20,069 bases of DNA from assembly GCA_009930155.1 (NCBI GenBank), contig RZYX01000033.1, positions 1 through 20,069 of the forward strand, in the 5' to 3' direction. Source of the stretch: Clostridia bacterium (lineage in GTDB: Bacteria > Bacillota_A > Clostridia > Oscillospirales > Acutalibacteraceae). Shown one piece after another: positions 5,517 to 13,057 of the stretch. The notes under the pieces are model-generated. The model was not told the origin of the DNA. It saw only the letters and a program-made list of their open reading frames with translations, and did not search any database. Both the position numbers and the translations under genes were made by a program. Every line of letters starts with the position of its first letter. Position 1 is the stretch's first letter.

Positions 5517-7388
5517 ATGCTAAATAACAAAAAGAAATTATCGGGCATTCTTAGTGTTATAAGTTCGTTTTGTATAGTGTTAATAATAATTCCGTTTGCA
5601 CTTTCTACAAAAGCGGCAAGCAATGACAATGGGCAAAGCGAGTACATCAAATATCAAACTAATATATCTGGTAGTGCTTATAACATTCAAGTTAAAAATA
5701 ATGGTAAATGGATAGATTCAACTTTATGGGATGAGGGTTATGAAGCCCAAATAAAGGTTGATAATAAAAATTATAAATTAGAAAAAATGCAAAATGGCAT
5801 CTCAAAAAATATATGTTCAGGGATTTATGTCACTTTAAATATTTCCTTAGTAAATGATGGAAAATATGCAAATATAGAATATGTTGTTAAAAACACATCA
5901 AGTTCAGCAAAAATAGTATCTATTGGAGTTGGAACAAATATTCAATTTGGAGATAGTGAAATAACCTCAATAACAAAGTTAAGCGATAAATCAGGCTTTA
6001 AAATGGTTGATGATAACACTGGCTTAATTCAATTAAATTTTGTTGGTAAAAATGCTTGCGGTGTAACAGATGTTGATTCTTTTTGGTTTGGCTCAAGTGG
6101 TTATTATAATGATAATTTATATTCACAAGTAGTGGGTAACAGTTATTTAGGAGAGAGCGGGATAGCTTACTCATGGGAAAAGAGAAATATACTAGCAAAT
6201 TCAACACAAAGCTATTCAGTCTTAATTGGTGTTGGTCAGCTAAACAGTGCACCTTCACTTACAATATCAAACCCTTCTGAAACTTTTGAAACATTATCAT
6301 TAGGCGAAACCTATACCTTTAGTGGCATAGCTTTAGATGCAGATAATACATCGGGTACAAAAATATATTATTCAATTGATGAAAAAGAACCTGTTTTGGC
6401 ATATACATTTGAAGCAAGCCCTGGGGATTTTACAGCAAGTGTTAATATCCCATCGAACCTTTGTATAGGGGCACATAGCATTGAATTTTACGCACAGGAT
6501 TTATCAGGAGCAGTCTCAGAAGTTCAAACAAGAACATTTACAGTTCCAAAGCCAACCTACTGTGTATCATTCAATACCAATGGTGGTTCAGAGATTGAAA
6601 GCATTATAAATTTATCAGATGGACAAAAATTAGCACAGCCAACAGCATCAACTAAATCAGGTTATGTTTTTGCTGGTTGGTTTAAAGATTTAAAACTAAC
6701 TGATGAATGGGATTTTGAAAAAGATACAGTAATATCAAACACAACCCTTTATGCTAATTGGGAGAAAATAACTTCTGCAATAATAGAAACTCCTATACAA
6801 ATAAAAAATCCCGAAATGATTTCAATAATTGTAGATGAAGATACTTTTGGTAAATCAATTGATATAACAATTAAATATGATACCACGGTAGAAGAAATGA
6901 TAAATGCAATTCTTAAAGATAACTATAAAGATACACTAATATTTCCTTTAGATATTAGTGTTTATGAGAAAGGTACAGACACTAAAGTTCAGCCTAATGC
7001 GGGCAAATCAGTAAAATTCACTTTGCCAATTCCAGAAGACTTATTAGATCAAAAGGACAAAATTAAGGTTGCACATTTAGTTGATGGCGAAATAGAGATA
7101 TTGGATTCTAAAGTAGTTCTTATTGATGATGTGTATTGCATACAGTTCTTCGCAATTCATTTTTCACCATATGCAATGATAGCAGAAAAAGAGAAAATAT
7201 CAATAGAGAAAACAGTAATAGAGATTGAAGAGCCAATTGTTCCTAAAGCAGAAATAGCTTTAAAAAATAATGAAACTGAAAGTGCTCCAAACACAAGTGA
7301 TAATACAAACTTGATTTCATCTTCTGTGTTTGCAATTTTCTCAGTAGCAACAGTTATAGGTATAAACAAAAAACGCAAGCAGGACTAG
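5517..7388 (+). CDS. Wall-anchored surface protein with InlB-type B-repeat and atypical sorting signal
   Basis: The product has 623 residues from ATG 5517, which follows a perfect GGAGG; a TTG at 5505 overlaps that ribosome site and is unlikely. A signal peptide spans about 1-34 (KKK followed by a hydrophobic core). Residues 45-240 form an unassigned beta-rich region, and 245-345 look like an Ig-like domain. Residues about 347-416 form one Listeria-Bacteroides (Flg_new/InlB B-repeat) unit, with FNTNGG at its start and AGWF and LYANWE further on. A further beta domain spans about 430-558 and ends with FSPYAMI. The C-terminus has APNTSD (590-595), a hydrophobic stretch (598-616) and KKRK, which is sortase-signal architecture with Ser where LPxTG has Gly. 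The role is probably adhesion or another cell-surface function, but no ligand can be named. Confidence 0.85.
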   Translation: MLNNKKKLSGILSVISSFCIVLIIIPFALSTKAASNDNGQSEYIKYQTNISGSAYNIQVKNNGKWIDSTLWDEGYEAQIKVDNKNYKLEKMQNGISKNICSGIYVTLNISLVNDGKYANIEYVVKNTSSSAKIVSIGVGTNIQFGDSEITSITKLSDKSGFKMVDDNTGLIQLNFVGKNACGVTDVDSFWFGSSGYYNDNLYSQVVGNSYLGESGIAYSWEKRNILANSTQSYSVLIGVGQLNSAPSLTISNPSETFETLSLGETYTFSGIALDADNTSGTKIYYSIDEKEPVLAYTFEASPGDFTASVNIPSNLCIGAHSIEFYAQDLSGAVSEVQTRTFTVPKPTYCVSFNTNGGSEIESIINLSDGQKLAQPTASTKSGYVFAGWFKDLKLTDEWDFEKDTVISNTTLYANWEKITSAIIETPIQIKNPEMISIIVDEDTFGKSIDITIKYDTTVEEMINAILKDNYKDTLIFPLDISVYEKGTDTKVQPNAGKSVKFTLPIPEDLLDQKDKIKVAHLVDGEIEILDSKVVLIDDVYCIQFFAIHFSPYAMIAEKEKISIEKTVIEIEEPIVPKAEIALKNNETESAPNTSDNTNLISSSVFAIFSVATVIGINKKRKQD

Positions 7389-7421
7389 ATTATTTAATTA
7401 TAAATTTAATATTAATCACTA

Positions 7422-7467
7422 AAAAGCAGGGTGTAAAGAATTCAAAATTACACCTTGCTTTTATTTT
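7422..7467 (+). terminator. Terminator of the surface-protein gene
   Basis: A 15-bp stem with one G-T pair: AAAAGCAGGGTGTAA (7422-7436) against TTACACCTTGCTTTT (7448-7462), followed by ATTTT. Confidence 0.88.
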
Positions 7468-7559
7468 AAAAATCACATATTAACAACTAAAATACATATA
7501 TGCAAGCCAAAACACTAATAATAAAGTAAAATATTACAATGATTTGGAGAAGGCATAAT

Positions 7560-8999
7560 ATGGATTCAATATGGAAAAAATCATGCACGATAGCTCCCAG
7601 AGAAAGTTTGAAACAAGATATAAAAACAGATGTTGCAATTATAGGCGCAGGTATGGCGGGTGTTTTAACAGCCTACAAGTTAAAAAAGTGTGGGATAGAT
7701 TGTGTTGTGCTAGAGGCAAATAGAATAGCGAGCGGGCAAACGCAAAATACAACAGCAAAAATAACACAACAGCATGGACATATATATGATAGGCTTATAA
7801 AAGATTTAGAGCATGAAAAAGCACAACAGTATGCAACAGCTAATATCAGAGCAGTAGAAGAGTATAAAAAAATTATAGAGCTAGGCTTAATAGACTGTGA
7901 TTTTGAAATAAAAGATGCGTATTTATACTCGACATCAGATGAGCAAGCTTTGCATGATGAAGTTAATGCAGCTAAAAGCCTTGGACTTCCAGCATCATTT
8001 GCAACAAATTTAAACTTACCTTTTAATGTTTTAGGTGCAGTAAAATTTGAAAATCAAGCACAGTTTAATCCTTTAAAATTCATAAATTCAATTAGTTCTG
8101 ATTTAACAATATATGAAAATACAATAGTAAAAAAAGTAGAGGACAATATAATAACGACAGGGCAGGGAAACACTGTAACAGCATCAAAAATTGTTTTTGC
8201 TTGCCATTACCCTTTTATAAATGTTCCTGGTTATTATTTTATGAGAATGCATCAAGAGCGGGTTTATTTCATTGCACTTGAAAATGCACCACAAGTAAAC
8301 GGAATGTTTATAGGTATGAACAGTGCAGGCTATTCGTTGCGTAACTATAAAAATTTGTTGATTTTTGGTGGCGAAAGCCACAGGACTGGAGAAAACATAT
8401 CTGGTGGCAAGTATGACGCAGTGCGTACGGCAGCCAAAAGGTTTTATCCCAGTGCAACTGAAGTTGCTCACTGGTCTGCACAGGATTGTATATCAACAGA
8501 CGGAATTCCATATATAGGTAAATTCTCAAAAGAAAAGCCAAATTGGTATGTTGCTACAGGGTTTATGAAGTGGGGAATGAGCACATCAATGGTAGCAGCC
8601 ACAATAATTTCTGATATGATTTGCGATAAAGATAATGACTGTGCAAAGGTGTTTTCACCGCAGAGATTTGCAATAGCAGATATACCTCAAACTTTTCATG
8701 ATGGAATTAAAGCTACAAAGGGTATTGCAAAAGAAAAATTATCTATTACACAGAAGACGATAGACGATTTAACCACAGACAGTGCAGATGTGGTTGAAGT
8801 TGATGGAGAGCCAATGGGAGTGTATAAGGATAAAGATAATAATGTTTTTGTAATAAGGGCAAGATGCTCACATTTGGGTTGCAGATTAGAGTGGAATAAG
8901 GATGAAAAAAGCTGGGATTGCCCTTGTCATGGTTCTCGATATGATTATAAAGGTAATTTGCTTGATGGCCCAGCACAAGAGGATATTAAAGATGATTAA
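7560..8999 (+). CDS. YhfW-like FAD-dependent oxidoreductase fused to a Rieske domain
   Basis: The product has 479 residues from ATG 7560, preceded by GGAGAAGG at 7545-7552; an in-frame ATG at 7539 lies upstream of that site and is unlikely. Residues about 24-360 form a DAO-type FAD domain with the dinucleotide motif IIGAGMAG at 27-34 and a conserved C-terminal FAD contact near TGFMKWGMS. Residues about 405-475 form a Rieske [2Fe-2S] domain. Ligands are Cys436/His438 in CSHLGC and Cys454/His457 in CPCHGS, and Cys441 and Cys456 are placed for the bridging disulfide of high-potential Rieske proteins. B. subtilis YhfW has the same architecture. The reaction is not established. It is a single-gene unit with no cytochrome partner nearby. 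Confidence 0.92.
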   Translation: MDSIWKKSCTIAPRESLKQDIKTDVAIIGAGMAGVLTAYKLKKCGIDCVVLEANRIASGQTQNTTAKITQQHGHIYDRLIKDLEHEKAQQYATANIRAVEEYKKIIELGLIDCDFEIKDAYLYSTSDEQALHDEVNAAKSLGLPASFATNLNLPFNVLGAVKFENQAQFNPLKFINSISSDLTIYENTIVKKVEDNIITTGQGNTVTASKIVFACHYPFINVPGYYFMRMHQERVYFIALENAPQVNGMFIGMNSAGYSLRNYKNLLIFGGESHRTGENISGGKYDAVRTAAKRFYPSATEVAHWSAQDCISTDGIPYIGKFSKEKPNWYVATGFMKWGMSTSMVAATIISDMICDKDNDCAKVFSPQRFAIADIPQTFHDGIKATKGIAKEKLSITQKTIDDLTTDSADVVEVDGEPMGVYKDKDNNVFVIRARCSHLGCRLEWNKDEKSWDCPCHGSRYDYKGNLLDGPAQEDIKDD

Positions 9000-9000
9000 G

Positions 9001-9031
9001 TAAAAAGCACCTGCTTAAAAAGCGGGTGTTT
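9001..9031. terminator. Hairpin terminator between the Rieske gene and the microprotein gene
   Basis: AAGCACCTGCT (9005-9015) pairs with AGCGGGTGTTT (9021-9031) through two G-T pairs. On the minus strand it is followed by a TTTTTA run, so it serves the 9074-9235 gene best; on the plus strand the T-run is weak. Confidence 0.65.
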
Positions 9032-9073
9032 GAAATGCTTTAATTATTGTATTTTGCTAAAAATAAGAGGCTT

Positions 9074-9235
9074 TTATTTCTTAGGTGGGTTAATATCAGG
9101 CATAGGAACATCAGAGCTTGTTGTTGGCAAAACACTATGCCTAAGGGAGCGAGAGGGTGAATTTCTGACTCGTCTGTTAGAATTTCTTAGAGCATGACTT
9201 TCTGGCTTTTTTTTTGGCGAATTTTTAGGTGGCAT
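9074..9235 (-). CDS. 53-residue basic Ser/Pro/Arg-rich microprotein downstream of the SLATT-like gene
   Basis: A complete small frame runs from ATG 9235 to TAA 9074, with GGGAG eight bases before the ATG. The product is MPPKNSPKKK at the N-terminus, an Arg/Ser/Asn-rich middle (RNSNRRVRNS), and a Pro-rich end PDINPPKK. It has no hydrophobic segment and no cysteine, and looks disordered and strongly basic. I do not recognise the family. It starts 20 bp after the stop of the SLATT-like membrane gene on the same strand and ends before a terminator, so the two almost certainly form one transcript. Ribosome-site quality, position and a good terminator make it a likely gene. Its function is unknown; a partner, regulator or antidote of the membrane protein is possible but only inferred. 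Confidence 0.65.
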   Translation of the reverse strand: MPPKNSPKKKPESHALRNSNRRVRNSPSRSLRHSVLPTTSSDVPMPDINPPKK

Positions 9236-9255
9236 TATGTATTCTCCCTTAACAT

Positions 9256-9744
9256 TTAAAAATTTTTAAAAAACTCAGCTGTTTGTTCATTTGCTATAGC
9301 TTTAAACTTTTTATTATCGACAAAAATATTTGTTTTGGTATAATGTTGTTGTGTACTGTTATATTCTATATTTAATTGATAAAGCTCTTCGTTTATTTCG
9401 TCCTCTTCTAGTTCACCATTTGCAACCCTAAACCATTTGTATTCAGCTTCGCTATACAGAGTTTGCAAGTCATATATAAATGGGTTTATTATTTCAAGCC
9501 TTGTGCTAAAAGGCAAATAAATTTTAATAACATTTATAACTTGTGACACAGCAATTATCGCAGACCAAACAAAAGCATATTTGGTCCAAATTACCCAAGC
9601 TGCAATGCTTGAAGAGGATGCAATGGCGGTAAAAATGTTAATCTTGCGGTCCCATTTGTATGAACTATCAGAGTACCTGTTTAAATAAAAAATAGAGAAT
9701 TTTAGTTGTTGTAAAAACTTCCAATATTGCTTTTGAATATTCAT
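9256..9744 (-). CDS. SLATT-like two-transmembrane-helix protein
   Basis: The product has 162 residues. ATG 9744 is chosen because AAGGAGAG precedes it; an in-frame start at 9792 lacks a site. The N-terminal amphipathic region (1-34) is followed by two adjacent hydrophobic helices at about 35-53 and 57-77, joined by a very short TK turn. A long, charged, helical cytoplasmic tail runs from 80 to 162 and includes an acidic ELEEDEINEE stretch. This is the layout of SLATT (SMODS- and SLOG-associating two-TM effector) domains, predicted pore-forming effectors in nucleotide-signalled defence systems. No nucleotidyltransferase, SLOG protein or kinase lies alongside, only the 53-residue gene. The assignment rests on topology and pattern, so it needs a profile search. 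A different two-TM membrane family is the main alternative. Confidence 0.6.
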   Translation of the reverse strand: MNIQKQYWKFLQQLKFSIFYLNRYSDSSYKWDRKINIFTAIASSSSIAAWVIWTKYAFVWSAIIAVSQVINVIKIYLPFSTRLEIINPFIYDLQTLYSEAEYKWFRVANGELEEDEINEELYQLNIEYNSTQQHYTKTNIFVDNKKFKAIANEQTAEFFKNF

Positions 9745-9827
9745 ATAATCTCTCCTTAATTCTATTATCGCATATTTTAATGCGACTTTCAATGATTAAT
9801 ATTAAAAATATATTTGTTTTTATATGC

Positions 9828-9853
9828 ATTCTAGCTTTACATAAAGTTAGAAT
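9828..9853 (+). promoter_or_regulatory. 26-bp inverted repeat over the ldh -35 region
   Basis: ATTCTA-G-CTTT-ACAT-AAAG-T-TAGAAT: eleven paired positions per arm counting one G/T pair, around a 4-bp centre. It covers the -35 at 9836-9841, where a repressor operator would lie. It does not match the Rex site pattern. Confidence 0.5.
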
Positions 9854-9864
9854 ACAATTATAAT
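9836..9864 (+). promoter_or_regulatory. Promoter of the D-lactate dehydrogenase gene
   Basis: TTTACA (9836-9841), a 17-bp spacer and consensus TATAAT (9859-9864) give a predicted start near 9871 and a leader of about 37 nt. Confidence 0.8.
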
Positions 9865-9907
9865 TTGCATGAAACTATTTTAAAAAATAAATTAACAGGG
9901 TGATGCT

Positions 9908-10945
9908 ATGAAGAAGATTGCTTTTTTTGATACCAAACCATACGATAAGATTTGGTTTGACGAAGCAAATAAAAAATATGAAATAGAATATTTTGAAGGC
10001 AAGCTAAACTCAAGAACCGCAAAAATCGCAAAAGGATGCGAGGCCGTTTGTGCATTCGTTAATGATGATGTTAATAAGGACACAATAGATATTCTTGCAC
10101 AAGAGGGGGTAGAGGTTATTGCCATGCGTTGTGCAGGGTATAGCAATGTAGATTTTAAATCTGCGTATAAAAAAATCAACATTGTAAGAGTTCCTGCATA
10201 TTCTCCATTTGCAGTTGCAGAGCACGCAATGGCATTGCTCCAAACTCTAAACAGGAAGTTGCACAAAGCGTATAACCGCACAAGGGACTTTAACTTTAGC
10301 TTAGTTGGGCTCACAGGAATAGACTTGCATGGTAAAACAGTTGGAGTTATAGGAACAGGTAAAATAGGAAGAGTTTTCATTGATATTTGTCGTGGATACG
10401 GAATGAATGTATTGGCTTATGACCTATATCCGGCAAAAGATACAGATATAAAATATGTAGATTTAGATACACTTTTAAAAGAAAGCGATGTAATATCTTT
10501 GCATTGTCCGTTAACACCAGAAACAAGGCATATTCTCGATGAGGATGCTTTTAAAAAGATTAAAAAAGGTGCATATATAGTTAACACATCTAGAGGTGCA
10601 TTAATACACAGTACAGCACTACTTGATGCACTCAATGATGAAAAGATAAGGGGTGCGGCTCTTGATGTTTATGAGGAGGAGGGCGACTTATTTTTTGAGG
10701 ACCTTTCAGGTACAATCGTAAAGGATGATGTGCTTTCTCTTTTAATCTCTCGTCCCAATGTTATTATAACATCACACCAAGCCTTTTTAACAGAAGAGGC
10801 TCTTGCCAATATAGCCTCAACAACACTGCAAAATCTTGATGAATTTTTTGAAGGCAAACCTTTAACAAATGAAGTGTGTTATTATTGTGATAAGGATAAA
10901 GTAAAGGAAGGCTGCCGCAAAAACCGAAAAGAAAGATGTTTTTAA
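9908..10945 (+). CDS. ldhA: D-lactate dehydrogenase (D-2-hydroxyacid dehydrogenase family)
   Basis: The product has 345 residues. It reduces pyruvate to D-lactate with NADH, a fermentative route for reoxidising NADH in the cytoplasm. The Rossmann motif GTGKIG is at 149-154, with Asp172 after the second strand indicating NAD rather than NADP. The D-isomer family catalytic set is present: Arg229 in TSRGA, Glu258 in the VYEEEGDLFFED block, and His290 in TSHQAF. The substrate-binding RCAGYSNVD is at 74-82. The start has GGGTGA ahead of ATG 9908. After the usual end (GKPLTNEV at 316-323) there is a Cys-rich tail with Cys324, 327, 336 and 344. The gene has a strong promoter overlapped by an inverted repeat. 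Related 2-hydroxyacid dehydrogenases are the alternative, but length and motifs favour LdhA. Confidence 0.9.
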   Translation: MKKIAFFDTKPYDKIWFDEANKKYEIEYFEGKLNSRTAKIAKGCEAVCAFVNDDVNKDTIDILAQEGVEVIAMRCAGYSNVDFKSAYKKINIVRVPAYSPFAVAEHAMALLQTLNRKLHKAYNRTRDFNFSLVGLTGIDLHGKTVGVIGTGKIGRVFIDICRGYGMNVLAYDLYPAKDTDIKYVDLDTLLKESDVISLHCPLTPETRHILDEDAFKKIKKGAYIVNTSRGALIHSTALLDALNDEKIRGAALDVYEEEGDLFFEDLSGTIVKDDVLSLLISRPNVIITSHQAFLTEEALANIASTTLQNLDEFFEGKPLTNEVCYYCDKDKVKEGCRKNRKERCF

Positions 10946-11074
10946 TATAAAGTAACACCTGTAAGTTTTGTGCTGTCTTGTTTATATTATTTATTATTAT
11001 AAGTGTTTAGAAAAATTAAAAAGCTGGAGTAACAAACTAAATTGTGCAAATTTGTTTGTTGTATAGAGCTTGTT

Positions 11075-11122
11075 AAATAAAAAAACAGCTTTCTATGATT
11101 TGTTTAGCATAGAGAGCTGTTT
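11075..11122 (-). terminator. Terminator of the GH25 muramidase gene
   Basis: AAACAGCTTTCTATG (11083-11097) pairs with CATAGAGAGCTGTTT (11108-11122) with one G-T pair. On the minus strand it is followed by a long T-run (11075-11085). The 10946-11075 stretch before it holds no gene; an AACAAAC...GTTTGTT inverted repeat at 11031-11060 lacks a T-run. Confidence 0.88.
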
Positions 11123-11175
11123 ATAGTTATTATTCAATTTATAGATTTTCACGGGTCGTGCCTGCAAAATTTATT

Positions 11176-12798
11176 TTAAAAAGTCATATAGGACAAATTC
11201 ATATCAACATTGCCACTTATTCCAGCAACTTGTCCTTTTGATGAATACTGCCAAACATCATACTTGCCTGTATATGTGGGCTTATCTGTCCATTGTGCAA
11301 GCCAAATTACATATTGTTCAAGTTGTGATGTATTAAGCTTTGTTTCAAACCATGATTTGCTTGTATAAATTCCCGCCATATATCCGCTATTCTGTATTGT
11401 TTCACAAAAAGTTTTACAAACTATAGTACGCTGGGCTTTGCTCAGTCCATCTGCTCTTCCTGAGCCATTTCCACCGGATGTTTCTGTATCAATAAATATA
11501 GGGTATTTTATTTTGTATCCCTTTACAAGGTCAATACATTGGCTGGCTTCTTCAACTGCTTCAACTTCATTTATGGCTTGCGAGAAGTAATATATGCCAA
11601 TATCAATGCCTGCGGCAGATGCACCTTTAATGTTTTTATCAAAGTAGGGGTCTTTATTAAGGGAGCCAGTGCTTCCCCAACCACGATATCCAGCTCGTAT
11701 AATAGCGAATTGTACGCCAGAAGCTTTAACGGCATTCCAATCTATGTTATATTGATATTTAGAAACATCAATTCCCAAAACTCCATAGGATGCAGCAAGA
11801 ACACCTTCGTTACTAAAACTATACTTTGCTCCGTTTATAACTTGATTTCCAGTAACAAAAACTCCGTTTTTATCATAATAATATCTTTTGCCATCTATGG
11901 TTTGCCAACCAGTATATTTATATGTTTCTGGTGTAATTTCTTGTTTATAAAATTGAGTTGATTGACTATAATCACCAATAGTTGCTATTATATATGTATC
12001 ATTATTTTTTATGTAGAGTTTGTTGCCATTTGTATCCGAAAGTTCATTTGAAGTTGTACTGGTTGTTTCCGCAGCGGTTGTTTCTCCGCTTGTCGTTTCT
12101 GTTGTTCCTGGAACTCTAATGTTTTCAAATGCAACAAGTACATATGTTGTTTGGCTTGGGATTTTTGTAGGTGTACTTTGAACAAAATCAACAGTGTTTA
12201 TCAATGTCTTTTCTTGGACCATATCTTGTGGGACTTTGCTGTCTTCCTTAACATTTGCTGTTTTATTTACTTTTTCGTTTATATCTGTAATTGCTTTGCG
12301 TTCAACTTTATTTTTCACTAAAACCTTAGCATTGTCAACGCTAACATCAAAACCTTCTAAAGCGTCAAGCTTTACACTGTATTGTCCAGCGGTTATATTG
12401 GTTACATAAATAAGTCCTTTTAAATCTTTGTTTGTATATGTGGTTTTTTTGCCAGCTTTGTCAGTAACATTTACAGTAAATGCTACCCCAAGGACATATT
12501 TACTGGTTTTACTGTCTAAAAGCTTTATCTTAAGGTCATTTTGCACCGATGAGCACGCAAGCTTTACAACTGTTGGTTCAGGAACGGGAGCTTCGGTTGT
12601 AGTCACTTCGGTGGTAGTTGGCTGCGTGGTCTGTTCCTTAGTTGTTTCGGGCTGTGTGACAATGACTTGTGCTGAAATTGCATTATTCTTTTGCATATGT
12701 ACTGTTGAGATAGGCACAAATACTGAGGACAAAATCATATATATAACAGCAAAAGCCAATTGCACTGTTCTTTTCTTTTTTAATTCTTCTAACATCAT
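11176..12798 (-). CDS. Secreted GH25 muramidase with cell-wall-binding repeat and Thr-rich linkers
   Basis: The product has 540 residues. An N-terminal signal or anchor segment at about 10-33 follows KKKR. A Thr/Pro/Glu-rich linker lies at 48-76. A Cna-B/transthyretin-like beta domain spans about 78-165, with a second Thr/Ser linker at 230-252. Choline-binding-type repeats follow at about 295-335 (GWQTIDGKRYYYDKNG, then a shorter copy). The GH25 catalytic domain occupies 341-540, with the GIDVS start (Asp344), the IDTE block (Asp437, Glu439) and a terminal VDMN. GH25 enzymes cleave the MurNAc-GlcNAc beta-1,4 bond of peptidoglycan. This one is likely a wall-remodelling autolysin, because no holin or phage genes are nearby. 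The start at 12798 (or 12795, an ATGATG pair) has only a distant AGGA. Its linkers resemble those of the GHL10 protein. Confidence 0.92.
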   Translation of the reverse strand: MMLEELKKKRTVQLAFAVIYMILSSVFVPISTVHMQKNNAISAQVIVTQPETTKEQTTQPTTTEVTTTEAPVPEPTVVKLACSSVQNDLKIKLLDSKTSKYVLGVAFTVNVTDKAGKKTTYTNKDLKGLIYVTNITAGQYSVKLDALEGFDVSVDNAKVLVKNKVERKAITDINEKVNKTANVKEDSKVPQDMVQEKTLINTVDFVQSTPTKIPSQTTYVLVAFENIRVPGTTETTSGETTAAETTSTTSNELSDTNGNKLYIKNNDTYIIATIGDYSQSTQFYKQEITPETYKYTGWQTIDGKRYYYDKNGVFVTGNQVINGAKYSFSNEGVLAASYGVLGIDVSKYQYNIDWNAVKASGVQFAIIRAGYRGWGSTGSLNKDPYFDKNIKGASAAGIDIGIYYFSQAINEVEAVEEASQCIDLVKGYKIKYPIFIDTETSGGNGSGRADGLSKAQRTIVCKTFCETIQNSGYMAGIYTSKSWFETKLNTSQLEQYVIWLAQWTDKPTYTGKYDVWQYSSKGQVAGISGNVDMNLSYMTF

Positions 12799-13057
12799 TT
12801 TAAAGTATTCATTCCTAACATAGAGTTATTTTCAATAATATGTAAAAGATAAAGCATAAATGTTTTTCGACTAAAAAATATTTATATAGAGTTAATTTTA
12901 CCTTTTTCGCTTATCCAATTTTAACATATATTTTGTATAAATTCTATATTTTTTAAGAAATTTTTATAAAAAATTCAAAGTAAATTAATGCTATATTATA
13001 TTTGCTATTTGTAATATTAGTTTCAAAAAAGCTAATATTATATATGAGGTGTAAAAA
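12799..13057. other. AT-rich intergenic region between divergent genes
   Basis: About 260 bp of very AT-rich DNA separates the GH25 and DUF255 genes. It contains a near-direct repeat ATAGAGTTA-TTTT at about 12821 and 12885 and the inverted repeat listed separately at 13012-13040. No convincing pair of -35/-10 boxes with 17-bp spacing was found for either gene. Confidence 0.5.
13012..13040 (+). promoter_or_regulatory. Inverted repeat in the leader of the DUF255 gene
   Basis: TAATATTAG (13012-13020) pairs perfectly with CTAATATTA (13032-13040). TTT and AAA inside extend the hairpin around a small loop. It ends about 5 bp before the GAGGTG ribosome site, so it could act as an operator or as a leader hairpin. 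Confidence 0.5.

Noticed and set aside
11031..11060. AACAAAC...GTTTGTT inverted repeat after ldhA as a terminator
   Set aside because: No T-run follows and the stem has a bulge. The real hairpin here serves the opposite-strand gene.
11176..12798. GH25 gene as a prophage endolysin
   Set aside because: It has a signal segment and wall-binding domains, and no holin or other phage gene is near. A cellular autolysin is more likely.
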